In this document: in pieces, positions 26,246-36,100 of the stretch
Position numbering within the stretch: position 1 is the first letter of the stretch
Layout: each line of letters starts with the position of its first letter
From: Fulvitalea axinellae
Lineage (GTDB): Bacteria; Bacteroidota; Bacteroidia; Cytophagales; Cyclobacteriaceae
Assembly (NCBI RefSeq): GCF_036492835.1
Contig: NZ_AP025315.1
Span: 310,001 to 374,000 of the forward strand
Direction: 5' to 3'
Length of the DNA stretch: 64,000 nt
Program-made: the position numbers and the translations under genes
The notes under the pieces: generated by a model
What the model saw: only the letters and a program-made list of their open reading frames with translations
What the model was told of the DNA's origin: nothing
The model's database searches: none

Positions 26246-26750
26246 GGCTGTGAATCCAGGTTTTGGATATAGTTACAAACCGATCGAACTCCTCGTCGCC
26301 GATTTCCCCATTTTGGTAAAGGGCGGCCGAAAAGGATTTTCCGAATTTTGAGAAAGGGGTGTCGTTGGCTTTTGATTCCAAGAACTTCAGCCATTCATCG
26401 CCAAAAAGACGAGCGGTTTCCTTCCTTCCGAAAGTTTGGAGCGCAACTTGTTTGAGTACAACGTTTATCGCCTCAATACCCGAACTGTTGTCTTTCTTGT
26501 TTGTCCGAATTGATTCAATCACACTGACGGCGTATTTTCTGTACGCATTTTTCTTGAACTGGAGGTAAATCCTATACGCAAGAACGCAGGCGATAACCGA
26601 AAGCGTAACGAACAGTATGGGCCAACCCGGCGTATCGAAAGCGAATTTTACCGGAGGCGGTTCGTACAGGTTACCAAGGTCCGGCAGATTGGCGTTTTGC
26701 AACGAGTCGGTCACTGAAAATGATTGTGATGTTGGAGTCTGATCAATCAT
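26238..26750 (-). CDS. DUF4381-like single-pass membrane protein of the Bat operon
   Basis: 170 residues. A proline-rich N-terminal part (LYEPPPVKFAFDTPGWPI) leads into a membrane helix (about 45-63), followed by a cytoplasmic helical domain (NAYRKYAVSVIESIR..., LKQVALQTFGRKETARLFGDEWLKFL). This order is that of DUF4381 proteins, which sit between DUF58 and BatA in many MoxR operons. The role is unknown, probably an assembly factor of the VWA complex. The start overlaps the DUF58 gene stop by 4 bases (ATGA). Confidence 0.75.
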   Translation of the reverse strand: MIDQTPTSQSFSVTDSLQNANLPDLGNLYEPPPVKFAFDTPGWPILFVTLSVIACVLAYRIYLQFKKNAYRKYAVSVIESIRTNKKDNSSGIEAINVVLKQVALQTFGRKETARLFGDEWLKFLESKANDTPFSKFGKSFSAALYQNGEIGDEEFDRFVTISKTWIHSHA

Positions 26751-27682
26751 TTTGGCATTTTTATAATTTCCTTGAGCTGTTTGTCAACGTCTCCCAAGGT
26801 GTCGAGTTGTATTAGCGGAATACGGTATTGGTGCATCAACGCCTCAAAGGCGTGAAGATTCTTTTCGTAACCGGTTTTGAATTTCTCCCGAAGGCTTTTG
26901 TTGTTGCCTTTGGCTAGGATTTGCCTACTGCCTTCGCCAAGGGTTATTTCTTCGCTAGGCAATGTACAGTCCATCGGGTCGGAGATTCTCGCAAGTATCA
27001 CGTCGTTTTTCCTGTTCATTATCCTTAGCGTTTTAATCATCTCTTCCGAATAATGAATGAAATCGCTGATGATGATTACCAGAAAATCGTGAGTCACCAG
27101 ATTGTTTACCCTGATGATGCTTTCGTGAATCTGTTTTTCGAAGGTCAAATCGCCTTCTATATCCAATTGGTGGTTGTAGGAGACGATCTTTTCCAGAAAA
27201 CGGAGCGTATTCCTTCGGTCACGCTTCGGGGGCAGTAACTCCATTTTGTCATTTGAGAAAACGGCGCCTCCTACCCTGTCCCCTTCCCGGGCAACCCGAA
27301 AGGCAGCTAAAGCCGCGACTTCGGCCGCGACGGTGGCTTTCGTTTTGAACTGGGAACCGAAGAACATGCTCTGCGACTGGTCGACGATAATCAGGGCCGG
27401 TTTTTCCTTTTCCTCACTGAAAACCTTTGTATGTGTCCTTTGGGTTCTGGCGGTGACTTTCCAGTCAATGTTCCGGATATCGTCTCCGGGGACGTAGTTT
27501 CGGGACTCTTCGTAGTCCATGCCCCTGCCCCGTAGCTTGGAGGCGTGTTTTCCCCCCAATATCGACTTCACTTTCTGTTTTTTTGCCAGAAAGCTAAACC
27601 CCATCGCTAGATGTTCCATGCTCAGCAGGGACTCTAGCGAGGTGTAGACGTTTTCGGGATATTGAGTTTTTTTCTTTTTCAT
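26747..27682 (-). CDS. DUF58 domain protein
   Basis: 311 residues. It has the DUF58 signature GRGMDYEESRNYVPGDDIRNIDWKVTARTQRTH (about 50-83), followed by a VWA-like half with IIVDQSQSMFFGS and a closing region around LDTLGDVD. DUF58 proteins are invariably found with MoxR ATPases, which are thought to remodel them or their VWA partners. It is cytosolic or peripheral, with no membrane segment. The gene starts 7 bases after the MoxR stop and overlaps the next gene by 4 bases. Confidence 0.87.
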   Translation of the reverse strand: MKKKKTQYPENVYTSLESLLSMEHLAMGFSFLAKKQKVKSILGGKHASKLRGRGMDYEESRNYVPGDDIRNIDWKVTARTQRTHTKVFSEEKEKPALIIVDQSQSMFFGSQFKTKATVAAEVAALAAFRVAREGDRVGGAVFSNDKMELLPPKRDRRNTLRFLEKIVSYNHQLDIEGDLTFEKQIHESIIRVNNLVTHDFLVIIISDFIHYSEEMIKTLRIMNRKNDVILARISDPMDCTLPSEEITLGEGSRQILAKGNNKSLREKFKTGYEKNLHAFEALMHQYRIPLIQLDTLGDVDKQLKEIIKMPK

Positions 27683-27689
27683 GGGAAAC

Positions 27690-28658
27690 TTATCCTGCTA
27701 CGGCCACTAGCTTAAGGATCTCGTCGATCACTTGGTCTGGCTTGATCGACTGGGCAGTGGCTTCATAACTGAGGATCAGCCTGTGGCGGAGGCAGTCGTG
27801 TACCACGGCTCTGATGTTGTCCGGGCTAACGAAGTCTTTGCCTTCCATCCAAGCGTGAGTACGGCAAGCCTTGTCAATGGCGATGCTACCGCGCGGGCTG
27901 GCGCCGAAATCGATCCATTCCGCAAGCTCTTTGCTGTATTTTTCAGGCCTTCTGGTGGCTGAGATTATATCGACAATGTAGCGTTCCATGCTTTCGGAAA
28001 TCTTGATGTCTGCGATTTCCTTACGGGCTTGGAAAACGGTTTCAGGCGAGAGTTTTTCCTTCTTCTCCTTTTTCTTGGCGTGTCCGGATTCTTGTCGGTT
28101 AAGCCTGATGATTTGGAGTTCGGAGTCGTCGTCTGGGTAGTCGATGATCACGTGCATGATAAAACGGTCCATCTGCGCCTCGGGCAACGGGTACGTACCT
28201 TCTTGCTCCACAGGGTTTTGGGTTGCCATTACCATGAACAGGTCTTCCATCGGATAAGTGCTTCCCGCAACGGACACCTGCCTTTCCTCCATTGCCTCCA
28301 ACAACGCCGATTGCACTTTGGCGGGTGCGCGGTTAATTTCGTCGGCCAGAATCAGGTTGCTGAAAATAGGGCCCTTCTGAAAGATAAATTTCTCATCGGA
28401 ATCAGGCTGGTAGATTTCTGTACCCGTGATGTCGGAAGGTAACAGGTCGGGAGTGAACTGGATACGGCTAAGCCCGCAGTTCAGCTCTTTGGCCAAAGAC
28501 TTAATAGCTTTTGTTTTGGCCAAACCAGGAAGTCCTTCGAGCAGAAAGTTTCCGTCGGCGAGCAAGACCAAAACCAGTCTTTCGACTAGTTTTCTTTGGC
28601 CTATGATCGACTCGCCAATGTTGTCAATTAGTGACTGAATGTTTTGGTGAGCATTCAT
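27690..28658 (-). CDS. MoxR family AAA+ ATPase
   Basis: 322 residues. Walker A is LEGLPGLAKTKAIK (about 38-51), Walker B is LILADEINRAPAKVQ (about 103-117), sensor 1 is VMATQNPVEQEGTYPLPEAQMDRF (about 149-172) and the C-terminal lid carries a sensor 2 region around WIDFGASPRGSI. MoxR ATPases act as chaperones for VWA proteins, here BatA and BatB. It lies 12 bases after the HAD phosphatase gene and heads the classical part of the Bat operon. Confidence 0.92.
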   Translation of the reverse strand: MNAHQNIQSLIDNIGESIIGQRKLVERLVLVLLADGNFLLEGLPGLAKTKAIKSLAKELNCGLSRIQFTPDLLPSDITGTEIYQPDSDEKFIFQKGPIFSNLILADEINRAPAKVQSALLEAMEERQVSVAGSTYPMEDLFMVMATQNPVEQEGTYPLPEAQMDRFIMHVIIDYPDDDSELQIIRLNRQESGHAKKKEKKEKLSPETVFQARKEIADIKISESMERYIVDIISATRRPEKYSKELAEWIDFGASPRGSIAIDKACRTHAWMEGKDFVSPDNIRAVVHDCLRHRLILSYEATAQSIKPDQVIDEILKLVAVAG

Positions 28659-28670
28659 GATATCTTCTCT

Positions 28671-29696
28671 TTATTTTTTCAGTTCAAAAGGGTATATAAC
28701 CTTCCAGTCATCCTTCATATCGGCGATTGTCCAGCCGTCTTTCAGCGCTTGGTCAAGGCCTTTGTTCAGGCGCCCGACACTGGAGTTGCGGTCATATGCC
28801 CATTCCCTTTTCACGTCGGTATGGTGAACGTAAAGCATAAAAGCCTTGTCGCCTTGCGAAGAAGTCCACTGCATCATAGGCAAGTCTCCGTCGGAATTGC
28901 CGGCACAGAAAGTCGGTTTTTTTCCGATGATAGTGTTGATATTGAGAGGCTTGCCGTCTTTGTCGTCGATGAATCCGATTTTAGGCAGGCGGGTGATCGA
29001 GTAGTTTCCGTTCTCGCTGTTGAACTTTGTCTTAAGGCTGCTTCCGATGATCTGTTCAGAAGGGATTCCGTAAACGTTTGTCAGCGTAGCTCTCATAAAG
29101 TCTACCCCGCCACCGGAGACGATATACGTTTTGTAACCGTTTGCTCTCAAGTAGTCGAGAAGCTCCAGCATAGGTTGGTATACCAGTTGGTCAAAGCGCT
29201 TGTGTTTGGTAGGGTGCTGGGCTGTTGCCATCCAGGCTTTAACCATTTCCTTGTACTCGGCTGGGGTTGATCCAGCGAGCGTGTTTTGAACCAATTCCAG
29301 CAATTGGTGAACGTCTGTTTTTTTCAGTTGGGCGAGATCGTTTTCCAAAATCGCTTTGTAAGGCTGGGTGTTTTTCCACTCCGGGTGTTGATCGGCCGTA
29401 GCCTTTACCCTATCGATAATGTAGAAAAGCTGAAAATAGAACGGTTTCTCACTCCAAAGCGTCCCGTCATTGTCAAAGCAAGCGATTCTGTCTTCTTCAG
29501 GAACGAATGTTGGGCTATTCTTGTCAGTTGATTTTTCTATAAACTCAATGATCGAAGCCTTTGTCTTACCTTCATTCCAAGACGGAAGAGGGTTTGTTAA
29601 CTGGACATTATCCGCTCCTTTTTCTTCTTCTGGCCTACAGGAGAAAAGAATACTGACCCCGACAAGGGAAAGTATCAAACCTCTTAACGTTTTCAT
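28671..29696 (-). CDS. HAD-family phosphatase lipoprotein
   Basis: 341 residues from ATG 29696. A lipoprotein signal (MKTLRGLILSLVGVSILFSC) is followed by HAD motif I in ACFDNDGTLWSEKP, motif II in YIVSGGGVDFMRA, and motif III/IV in FCAGNSDGDLPMM. The layout resembles phosphoserine-phosphatase-like HAD hydrolases exported by Bacteroidota. It would dephosphorylate a small molecule in the periplasm; the substrate is unknown. It is 17 bases after the FGE stop and 12 bases before MoxR, so it links the FGE gene to the Bat operon in one apparent transcript. Confidence 0.8.
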   Translation of the reverse strand: MKTLRGLILSLVGVSILFSCRPEEEKGADNVQLTNPLPSWNEGKTKASIIEFIEKSTDKNSPTFVPEEDRIACFDNDGTLWSEKPFYFQLFYIIDRVKATADQHPEWKNTQPYKAILENDLAQLKKTDVHQLLELVQNTLAGSTPAEYKEMVKAWMATAQHPTKHKRFDQLVYQPMLELLDYLRANGYKTYIVSGGGVDFMRATLTNVYGIPSEQIIGSSLKTKFNSENGNYSITRLPKIGFIDDKDGKPLNINTIIGKKPTFCAGNSDGDLPMMQWTSSQGDKAFMLYVHHTDVKREWAYDRNSSVGRLNKGLDQALKDGWTIADMKDDWKVIYPFELKK

Positions 29697-29713
29697 GTTT
29701 TTGCGGTCCAATT

Positions 29714-30886
29714 TTACTGGTAATTTTTAACGCAACGAAAACCGATGTGCTCCATTCCCGTGTCGGGAGTCGTTCGCATTCGGCGCGAATTCCGGTATCC
29801 TGAGCACCAATCGTCATGACACAGGAAGGAGCCCCCGCGAACTACTTTGTTCTTTTCGTTTCTACCAATTACCTCAAAAGAGACTTCCGGGCCAAGAGGA
29901 TTGTGCGCAAGGTCACCAGATTCTTTTTTTAGTACATCGTAATAATTGGCTCCATACCAATCGGAAGTCCATTCCCAGACATTTCCGGCCATATCATAAA
30001 GTCCATAGCCATTTGGAGGGAACGATTTTACTGGTGAAGTCCTCTCGAATCCATCCTCTGCCGTATTAAAATAAGGAAATTCTCCCTGTAGGTGGTTTGT
30101 CATGTGTTTGCCGCTTTCTGTCTTCTCATTTCCCCACGGATACATCTTGTCGATCAACCCGCCTCGCATGGCGTATTCCCATTCGGCTTCGGTCGGTAAT
30201 CTTTTTCCGGCCCACTTAGCGTATGCTTGCGCATCATACCAACTAACATGCACTACAGGATGATTATCCTTCCCTTTTATGTCACTATCAGGCCCCTGAG
30301 GGTGTTTCCAGTTGGCTCCTCGTGTTAAAGTCCACCAGTTTTCAAGGTGTCTTTTCGAAGCGTTTTTCTCTGCGTAGTTAAATACAAGGGATGCGGGCTG
30401 TAGATTTTCTTCAGCTGGACGAGGAGTGTTTGGCGGTAATTGAAGCTTTAATTCTTCCCAATTTATTGGCTGTTCGGCAGTTGTGATGTAACCTGTCGAT
30501 TCTATGAATTTTCTAAATTCTGCATTTGTCACCTCATGCTCATCTATCCAGAAGTTGTCGATACGGACTTTATGTTTAGGAAACTCGTCGTTTTGGGATA
30601 ATGCGGTTTGTGGCATGCCCGCAAATTCATCGGAATAGTCACCTCCCATATTAAAGGTTCCGGCTGGTATCAGGACCATTCCCTCTGTATTTGAAGCTAA
30701 TTCAGGATTGGTTTTAATGCTGTTTATCTGCGAAAGGTAAGTAGTGCTTAGATGTTGTTTGCCAATGAAACTAGTTGGTGCGCTGGAGTTGCAAGAGACG
30801 GGCTCATTTGATTGTATTTTTCCTTTGTTGCTTTCACAGGCCCACATGCTATATAATATAGCGAAAGGGATGAGTCGTTTTTTCAT
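29714..30886 (-). CDS. Formylglycine-generating enzyme (sulfatase-activating), lipoprotein
   Basis: 390 residues with a lipoprotein signal (ILYSMWAC). The FGE-sulfatase fold begins GMVLIPAGTFNMGG (about 69-82) and continues through HPVVHVSWYDAQAYAKWAGKRLPTEAEWEYAMRGG and YGLYDMAGNVWEWTSDW. It ends with GGSFLCHDDWCSGYR, in which Cys356 and Cys361 match the catalytic C-x4-C pair of human and bacterial FGE. It oxidises the sulfatase cysteine to formylglycine using copper and oxygen. Likely clients are the two sulfatases at 15138 and 31074. It is divergent from the second sulfatase and appears to be the first gene of the run leading into the Bat operon. Confidence 0.9.
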   Translation of the reverse strand: MKKRLIPFAILYSMWACESNKGKIQSNEPVSCNSSAPTSFIGKQHLSTTYLSQINSIKTNPELASNTEGMVLIPAGTFNMGGDYSDEFAGMPQTALSQNDEFPKHKVRIDNFWIDEHEVTNAEFRKFIESTGYITTAEQPINWEELKLQLPPNTPRPAEENLQPASLVFNYAEKNASKRHLENWWTLTRGANWKHPQGPDSDIKGKDNHPVVHVSWYDAQAYAKWAGKRLPTEAEWEYAMRGGLIDKMYPWGNEKTESGKHMTNHLQGEFPYFNTAEDGFERTSPVKSFPPNGYGLYDMAGNVWEWTSDWYGANYYDVLKKESGDLAHNPLGPEVSFEVIGRNEKNKVVRGGSFLCHDDWCSGYRNSRRMRTTPDTGMEHIGFRCVKNYQ

Positions 30887-31073
30887 AGGAAATGGCCTTT
30901 TGGTATGGCAAGCACATATTGTAAGTATTGAGCATTACACTCTCGCCACCAAAAAAAAGGCCAAGCTATTTTCTGTTATTGATCTGGAAATTAGGTCTTA
31001 GGCGTAAGTGTGAGGCATTTCTTCAAAACAAGATGGGCTGTGAAATGTCTGGTTTCTAAATCTATTCAACTAC

Positions 31074-32642
31074 ATGATGAGACTGAAACCATTATTTATT
31101 TGCGTGGCAGTACTATTGACTCAGATAGTTATGCCGGCAAGTGCGGAAAAGAGTCCCGCTGCAAAGAAGGGGAAGAACAGGCCGAATATTCTGGTTATTT
31201 TTGGGGATGATATCGGTATTACAAACGTAAGTGCGTATAGCCGTGGGCTGATGGGCTACCAGACTCCTAACATCGACCGAATAGCCAAAGAAGGCGTAAT
31301 GTTTACCGATTATTACGCCGAACAAAGCTGTACGGCGGGGCGGGCTGCGTTTATTACGGGCCAATCTCCAGTAAGAACAGGTTTGACAAAAGTGGGACTT
31401 CCTGGTTCTCCTGTCGGGCTTCAGAAAGAAGACCCGACTATAGCCCAGTTATTGAAGCCGATGGGCTACGCTACGGCTCAATTCGGCAAGAATCACTTTG
31501 GCGACAGAGACGAGTTTCTTCCTACAAATCATGGTTTTGATCTGTTTTTCGGTAACCTTTACCATTTGAATGCGGAGGAGGAACCGGAAAACCCGGACTA
31601 CCCAAAAAGTATCGAGTTTAAAAAGAAATTTGGGCCAAGAGGGGTTTTGAGAGCTACCGCTGACGGAAAGATCGAGGATACGGGACCACTGACAAAGAAA
31701 AGAATGGAAACCGTAGATTCTGAATTTCTGGCCGCGGCCAAAAAGTGGATAACGGAACAAGTAAAGAATGACCAGCACTTCTTTACTTGGTTTAATACTA
31801 CGGCGATGCATTTCCCGACTTACCCTAGCCCGGCGGCAAGGGGACTTTCGAAAGGGCAAGGGTTTTATGCCGATGTTATGGTTCAACATGACAATTATGT
31901 GGGAGAGCTTCTCAATCTTCTTGATGAATTGGGCATAGCGGATAATACTATAGTAATTTATACTACAGATAACGGTCCGCATTTTAACATGTGGCCTGAT
32001 GGGGCGATTTCCCCGTTCAGAGGAGAAAAAAACACAAACTGGGAAGGCGGTTATCGTGTGCCGGCAATGGTGCGTTGGCCTGCCAAAATACCGGCCGGAG
32101 TGATTTCCAATGAGATTGTTTCGCATATGGATTGGACTCCGACATTGGTTGCCGCTGCGGGAAATGATAAAGTCAGATCACAATTGCTGACCGGACACCA
32201 AGCTGATGGACATACTTTTAAGGTTCATCTTGACGGTTATAATATACTGCCTTACCTGATGGGCAAGGAAGACAAAAGTCCAAGAACAAACTTCTTCTAT
32301 TTCAGTGATGACGGACTGCCTGTGGGGATGCGTACTGGCGATTGGAAATTGGTGTTTGCGGAACAACGTGCGCATGGGTTCGGTGTTTGGGCGGAGCCTT
32401 TCGTGAAGTTGAGGTTACCGCATATCCTGAACTTGAGAAGGGATCCGTTTGAAAGGGCTCCGACTGACGCTAACAATTACGAGAAATTTAGAATTGATCA
32501 CGCCTTTATGATATATAAAGGCCAGGACGAGATGGCCCAATTCCTAAAAACTTTCGTGAAATACCCGGTTCGGCAGAGGCCGGCTTCATTTTCTGTAGAT
32601 CAAATTGCGGAGAAGTTTCTGAAACCAGATTTGGAAAGATAG
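31074..32642 (+). CDS. Arylsulfatase-type sulfatase (CxAxR)
   Basis: 522 residues with a cleavable signal peptide ending near MPASAEK. The core begins NILVIFGDDIGITNVSAYS with the metal Asp pair. The modification site is CTAGR at residues 86-90, an aerobic-FGE-type motif with Ala in place of Pro, followed by FGKNHFGDRDEFLPT and YTTDNGPHFNMWPDG. The C-terminal part (LRRDPFERAPTDANN..., QRPASFSVDQ) resembles the large group of arylsulfatases of marine Planctomycetes and Bacteroidota. Divergent from FGE with a 187-base shared upstream region. Substrate is unknown. Confidence 0.9.
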   Translation: MMRLKPLFICVAVLLTQIVMPASAEKSPAAKKGKNRPNILVIFGDDIGITNVSAYSRGLMGYQTPNIDRIAKEGVMFTDYYAEQSCTAGRAAFITGQSPVRTGLTKVGLPGSPVGLQKEDPTIAQLLKPMGYATAQFGKNHFGDRDEFLPTNHGFDLFFGNLYHLNAEEEPENPDYPKSIEFKKKFGPRGVLRATADGKIEDTGPLTKKRMETVDSEFLAAAKKWITEQVKNDQHFFTWFNTTAMHFPTYPSPAARGLSKGQGFYADVMVQHDNYVGELLNLLDELGIADNTIVIYTTDNGPHFNMWPDGAISPFRGEKNTNWEGGYRVPAMVRWPAKIPAGVISNEIVSHMDWTPTLVAAAGNDKVRSQLLTGHQADGHTFKVHLDGYNILPYLMGKEDKSPRTNFFYFSDDGLPVGMRTGDWKLVFAEQRAHGFGVWAEPFVKLRLPHILNLRRDPFERAPTDANNYEKFRIDHAFMIYKGQDEMAQFLKTFVKYPVRQRPASFSVDQIAEKFLKPDLER

Positions 32643-32665
32643 AGCGACAAACAAACTCAAAATGT

Positions 32666-32700
32666 GAAAGCCGACAGGAAAATCCCCGTCGGCTTTCTTA
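32666..32700 (+). terminator. Rho-independent terminator of the CxAxR sulfatase
   Basis: GAAAGCCGAC pairs with GTCGGCTTTC (10 bases) around a 12-base loop, followed by TTATTTTTT. Confidence 0.85.
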
Positions 32701-32735
32701 TTTTTTCAAGAAATATTTTATGCTGTTAATGAAAA

Positions 32736-32749
32736 ATGACGTAGGTCAT
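32736..32749. promoter_or_regulatory. FNR/CRP-family-like dyad
   Basis: ATGAC-GTAG-GTCAT, a perfect 5-base dyad with a 4-base spacer (8-base arms if flanking A and T are counted). The spacing equals that of FNR/HcpR/NnrR-type boxes (xTGAx-N4-xTCAx). It lies after the sulfatase terminator, over 400 bases upstream of the large cytochrome gene. Function inferred only. Confidence 0.3.
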
Positions 32750-32904
32750 TTTCTGTGTTAATTTGAATATAATGCGGGTTTATGAGGCGTGGAGTACGCT
32801 TGTCACAAAGAGAGACTACATATTTTTCATTTTTTTAAACATAAATAATATTCATAGGCCATTGATAAAATATTCTAGGCAATGTTTTTTCATAAATTGC
32901 AGTG

Positions 32905-32934
32905 TAGCTAAGGTTTAACAATTTAGCTAAGGTT
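32905..32934 (+). repeat. Tandem 11-base direct repeat upstream of a candidate promoter
   Basis: TAGCTAAGGTT occurs twice, with starts 19 bases apart (about two helical turns). The second copy supplies the TTG (32933-32935) of a possible -33 element, with TAAATTTG 16 bases further. Such a placement suits an activator site. Confidence 0.45.
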
Positions 32935-32951
32935 GCGCGTCTTCGTAATAT

Positions 32952-32959
32952 TAAATTTG
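32952..32959 (+). promoter_or_regulatory. Candidate -7 element of the large cytochrome gene
   Basis: TAAATTTG matches TAnnTTTG perfectly. The -33 spacing of 16 bases is shorter than usual, so confidence is modest. It would give a leader of more than 200 bases. Confidence 0.35.
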
Positions 32960-33179
32960 TAAGAAGTAATAATACACTAACCTTCTTGTAAAACAGGATT
33001 CAATGTTTATTTTTGCGATATGCCATATAATAAATGGCGTTTCAGAATTTAAACGAAACGAAATCTGTTGAAGAGTTGCGTCTGTACAGATATGGTTTTG
33101 GTGGGGATGGTCTGTGTGTTTGCGTGGAATCATATCAATGCGTCCTATGAGAAATACTTAATCAGTATTAATTAGATAA

Positions 33180-36100
33180 ATGATGGTTAGACACGGATTT
33201 TTTACGGCATTTAGAAAAATTGTATGGTGGTCCGGGGGTGGCTTAGCGTTGCTCCTATTTTTATTGCCGGGCTTAACGCTCGCGGCAAAGAAGAAAAAGG
33301 GCCACTTCTATGTTAAACGCGACACTTGGGAGGCGACTATGGCGGCTTCCAAGAAAGCTTATGGCGACTACGTCGCTTCTTTGGGATTCACTCCGGTATC
33401 TTCAGGCGTATTGAAACACAAGCAGGCGGCGGAGCCAATTTCCGTTGATGTTAGTGGTTTGTCTGAGCTTATCCTTGTGATCTCTGGCGGAGCGAACGGG
33501 AACTCTTATGACCATGGTGTTTGGGGAAATGCTCGTTTGATCGACAGGAAAGGTAATGTTACTTGGCTTGAGGATCTTGATTGGGTTTCGGCGAAATCGG
33601 GATGGAGAAAGACGACCCCAGGCGCAAATCTTTACGGTGAGAAAGCGAACATTGGAGGTAAGAAGTACGAGCACTGTCTTACTGTTCACGCCGAAGGAAA
33701 AGTTGTTTATAAACTGGATAAGAAATACGCCAAGTTTGAGGCTGAAGTGGGTGTGGACACTCGTGGCGGTAACAAGCGCAGTAGTATTATCTTCCAAGTC
33801 CATGGTTCTGAGCCGGGTAGTGTTCTTCGCGAAGTGGCGAAGGATTTCCCGCAGGAGTCTGGCATGTATAGCCTTTTTGCGGGTACCTCTGGTGCGGATT
33901 ACCTGACTATGGGCGGTACGGAATATGAGCGTGCTTTGCTGACAAAGGTTTTGGGCAAACTCGAAAGCCCTGAATTCTTCAGAAACGAAGCGCTTAAGAT
34001 AAAAGCGAACGGTGGCGAGTCAATCGATTACCTGAAGCTTTTCAAGAAAGTGGTTGGAGCCATTGACGCTCAGGACCAGTTGGCCATGATCGATTTTGAG
34101 GCTATGCGTCTTTCTATCGAAAATATGGACAAGGAGTTCGGAGCTAAGTATAACGGAAAAGCTTACTTGTCTGAGTTGAAGCGTTTGGAATCGCAGAAGC
34201 CGGCCATGGAGCACGCACTTTACAAAGGTGACCCTAAGGCTGTTGCTTGGATTAACAAAACATCAGGATTTAAGCGTAAAGCTTTGATGGCCAACCCGCT
34301 TTTGGATTTTGATCAGCTTCTGGTTGTTCGTCACAAATTGGGTAACAGAGCCAGAACAAGCGGACCAAACGCACCGGATATGGTACTTCCTAGATCAAAC
34401 TGGAAGACTATCGGTTCTACCAGCAACCCAAGCAAAGGGTGGGACACTGAAATCGCTGTTCTTTCTAACCTTAGAGGCGGTGTAGATTCTAAAACTCTCT
34501 ACAAGCCGAAAGGCCCGCACGCTATCACTGACCTTGACTTGCATTTTGACGCTGGCAAAGTGATGTTTACTTCCGCTACTGACAACGGACGTTGGGGATT
34601 GTTCGAAGTGAATATTGACGGTTCGAACGTTAAGCAACTTTCGCCGGATAAGTATCCTGATCTTGACTTTTATGACGCTTGTTATTTGCCTGACGGTCGC
34701 GTGGCGATGGTGTCGAACGTTTCTATGCAGGGTGTTCCTTGCGTAAACGGTTCTGACCCAGTGGGTAGCATGTGCTTGCTCGATCCTGAAACAAGAACTT
34801 TCAAGCAGATCAACTTCGGTCAGGACAATGACTGGGATCCTGTTGTATTGTCGAACGGTCGTATCATGTACCTCCGTTGGGAATACACTGACAACGTTCA
34901 CTATTTCACCAGGGTTTTGATGCACATGAACCCTGACGGAACTGGTAAGAAAGAATACTATGGTAGTGCTTCTTACTGGCCGAACACTATCTTCGACGCT
35001 AAGCCGATTCCGGGTCACAAAACCAAATTGGTAGGTATCGTTTCTGGTCACCACGGTACAGCCCGTTCGGGTGAGTTGGTGATTTTTGATCCAGCTAAAG
35101 GTCGTCAGGAAGCTGACGGAGTGGTTCAGAGAATCCCGGGCCGTGGACAAAAAGTAGAGCCTATTATCAAAGACAAGTTGGTTGACGGCGTATGGCCTCA
35201 GTTCACCAACCCCTACCCTCTTGACGACAACTATTACTTGGTAACGGCCAAGATGAAGCCGGGTGGTCTTTGGGGACTTTACCTTGTCGATACTTTCGAT
35301 AACCTGACTCTTGTAAAAGAATACGAAGGCGAAGGAATCCGTGACGTATTCCCACTTAAGAAGCGTCCGACTCCTCCTGTTATTCCGGACAAGATCAAGC
35401 CAAACGCAAAAGACGCAACTGTTTATATCGCTGATGTTTATGAAGGTCAAGGCCTTAAGGGCGTGAAGCGTGGTTCGGTTAAAGAACTTCGTGTTTTCGC
35501 TTACAAATTTGCGTACAACACTTCTAAGAGTAACAACGATGCCATGGGTATCGAGGCTGCTTGGGACGTGAAGCGTGTTTTGGGTACCGTTCCTGTATAT
35601 GAGGATGGTTCGGCAATGTTTAAAATTCCTGCCAACGTAGCGATTTCTCTCCAACCTTTGGATGAGCATGGCCAAGCGATGCAGATCATGCGTAGCTGGT
35701 TGACCGCTATGCCGGGCGAAACGATTTCTTGTATCGGTTGCCACGAAGACCAGAATACTGTTCCGGTTCCGAAAAGGACAATCGCTTCAAACCGTTCGCC
35801 GGTGGATATCAAGCCTTTCTATGGCGAAGTAAGGCCATTCTCTTTCGTTAACGAAGTGCAGCCGGTACTTGACGCCAAGTGTGTGGGATGTCACAACGGT
35901 AACGACCCTGAGTTGCCAAACTTCGCTGACAAAACTACTCTGCCTTACCGTAACGTAAGCCGCAGTTACTTCGATCTTCAGAAATTCGTACGTCGTCCTG
36001 GTCCGGAGTCTGACCTTCACGTACTTACTCCGATGGACTTCCACGCCAGTACATCTGAAGTGATTATGAAGCTGAACAAAGGACACCATAACGTGAAGCT

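Larger units (their letters stand above)
32707..33179. other. Long leader/promoter region of the large cytochrome gene
   Basis: About 470 AT-rich bases without a convincing gene. It holds the FNR-like dyad, two direct copies of TAGCTAAGGTT (32905-32915 and 32924-32934), a -7-like TAAATTTG at 32952-32959, and a GCCAT/ATGGC inverted repeat near 33020-33037. An 18-codon ATG frame near 32780 is probably fortuitous. Confidence 0.5.

Noticed and set aside
32780-32836. 18-codon frame in the leader of the giant cytochrome gene.
   Set aside because: No conserved content or attenuator-like structure to support a leader peptide; probably chance.
34395-35744. Long minus-strand frame inside the giant cytochrome gene.
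   Set aside because: It is the complement of a strongly biased, conserved coding region (NNT/NNC-rich codons leave the opposite strand open) and encodes no recognisable protein.
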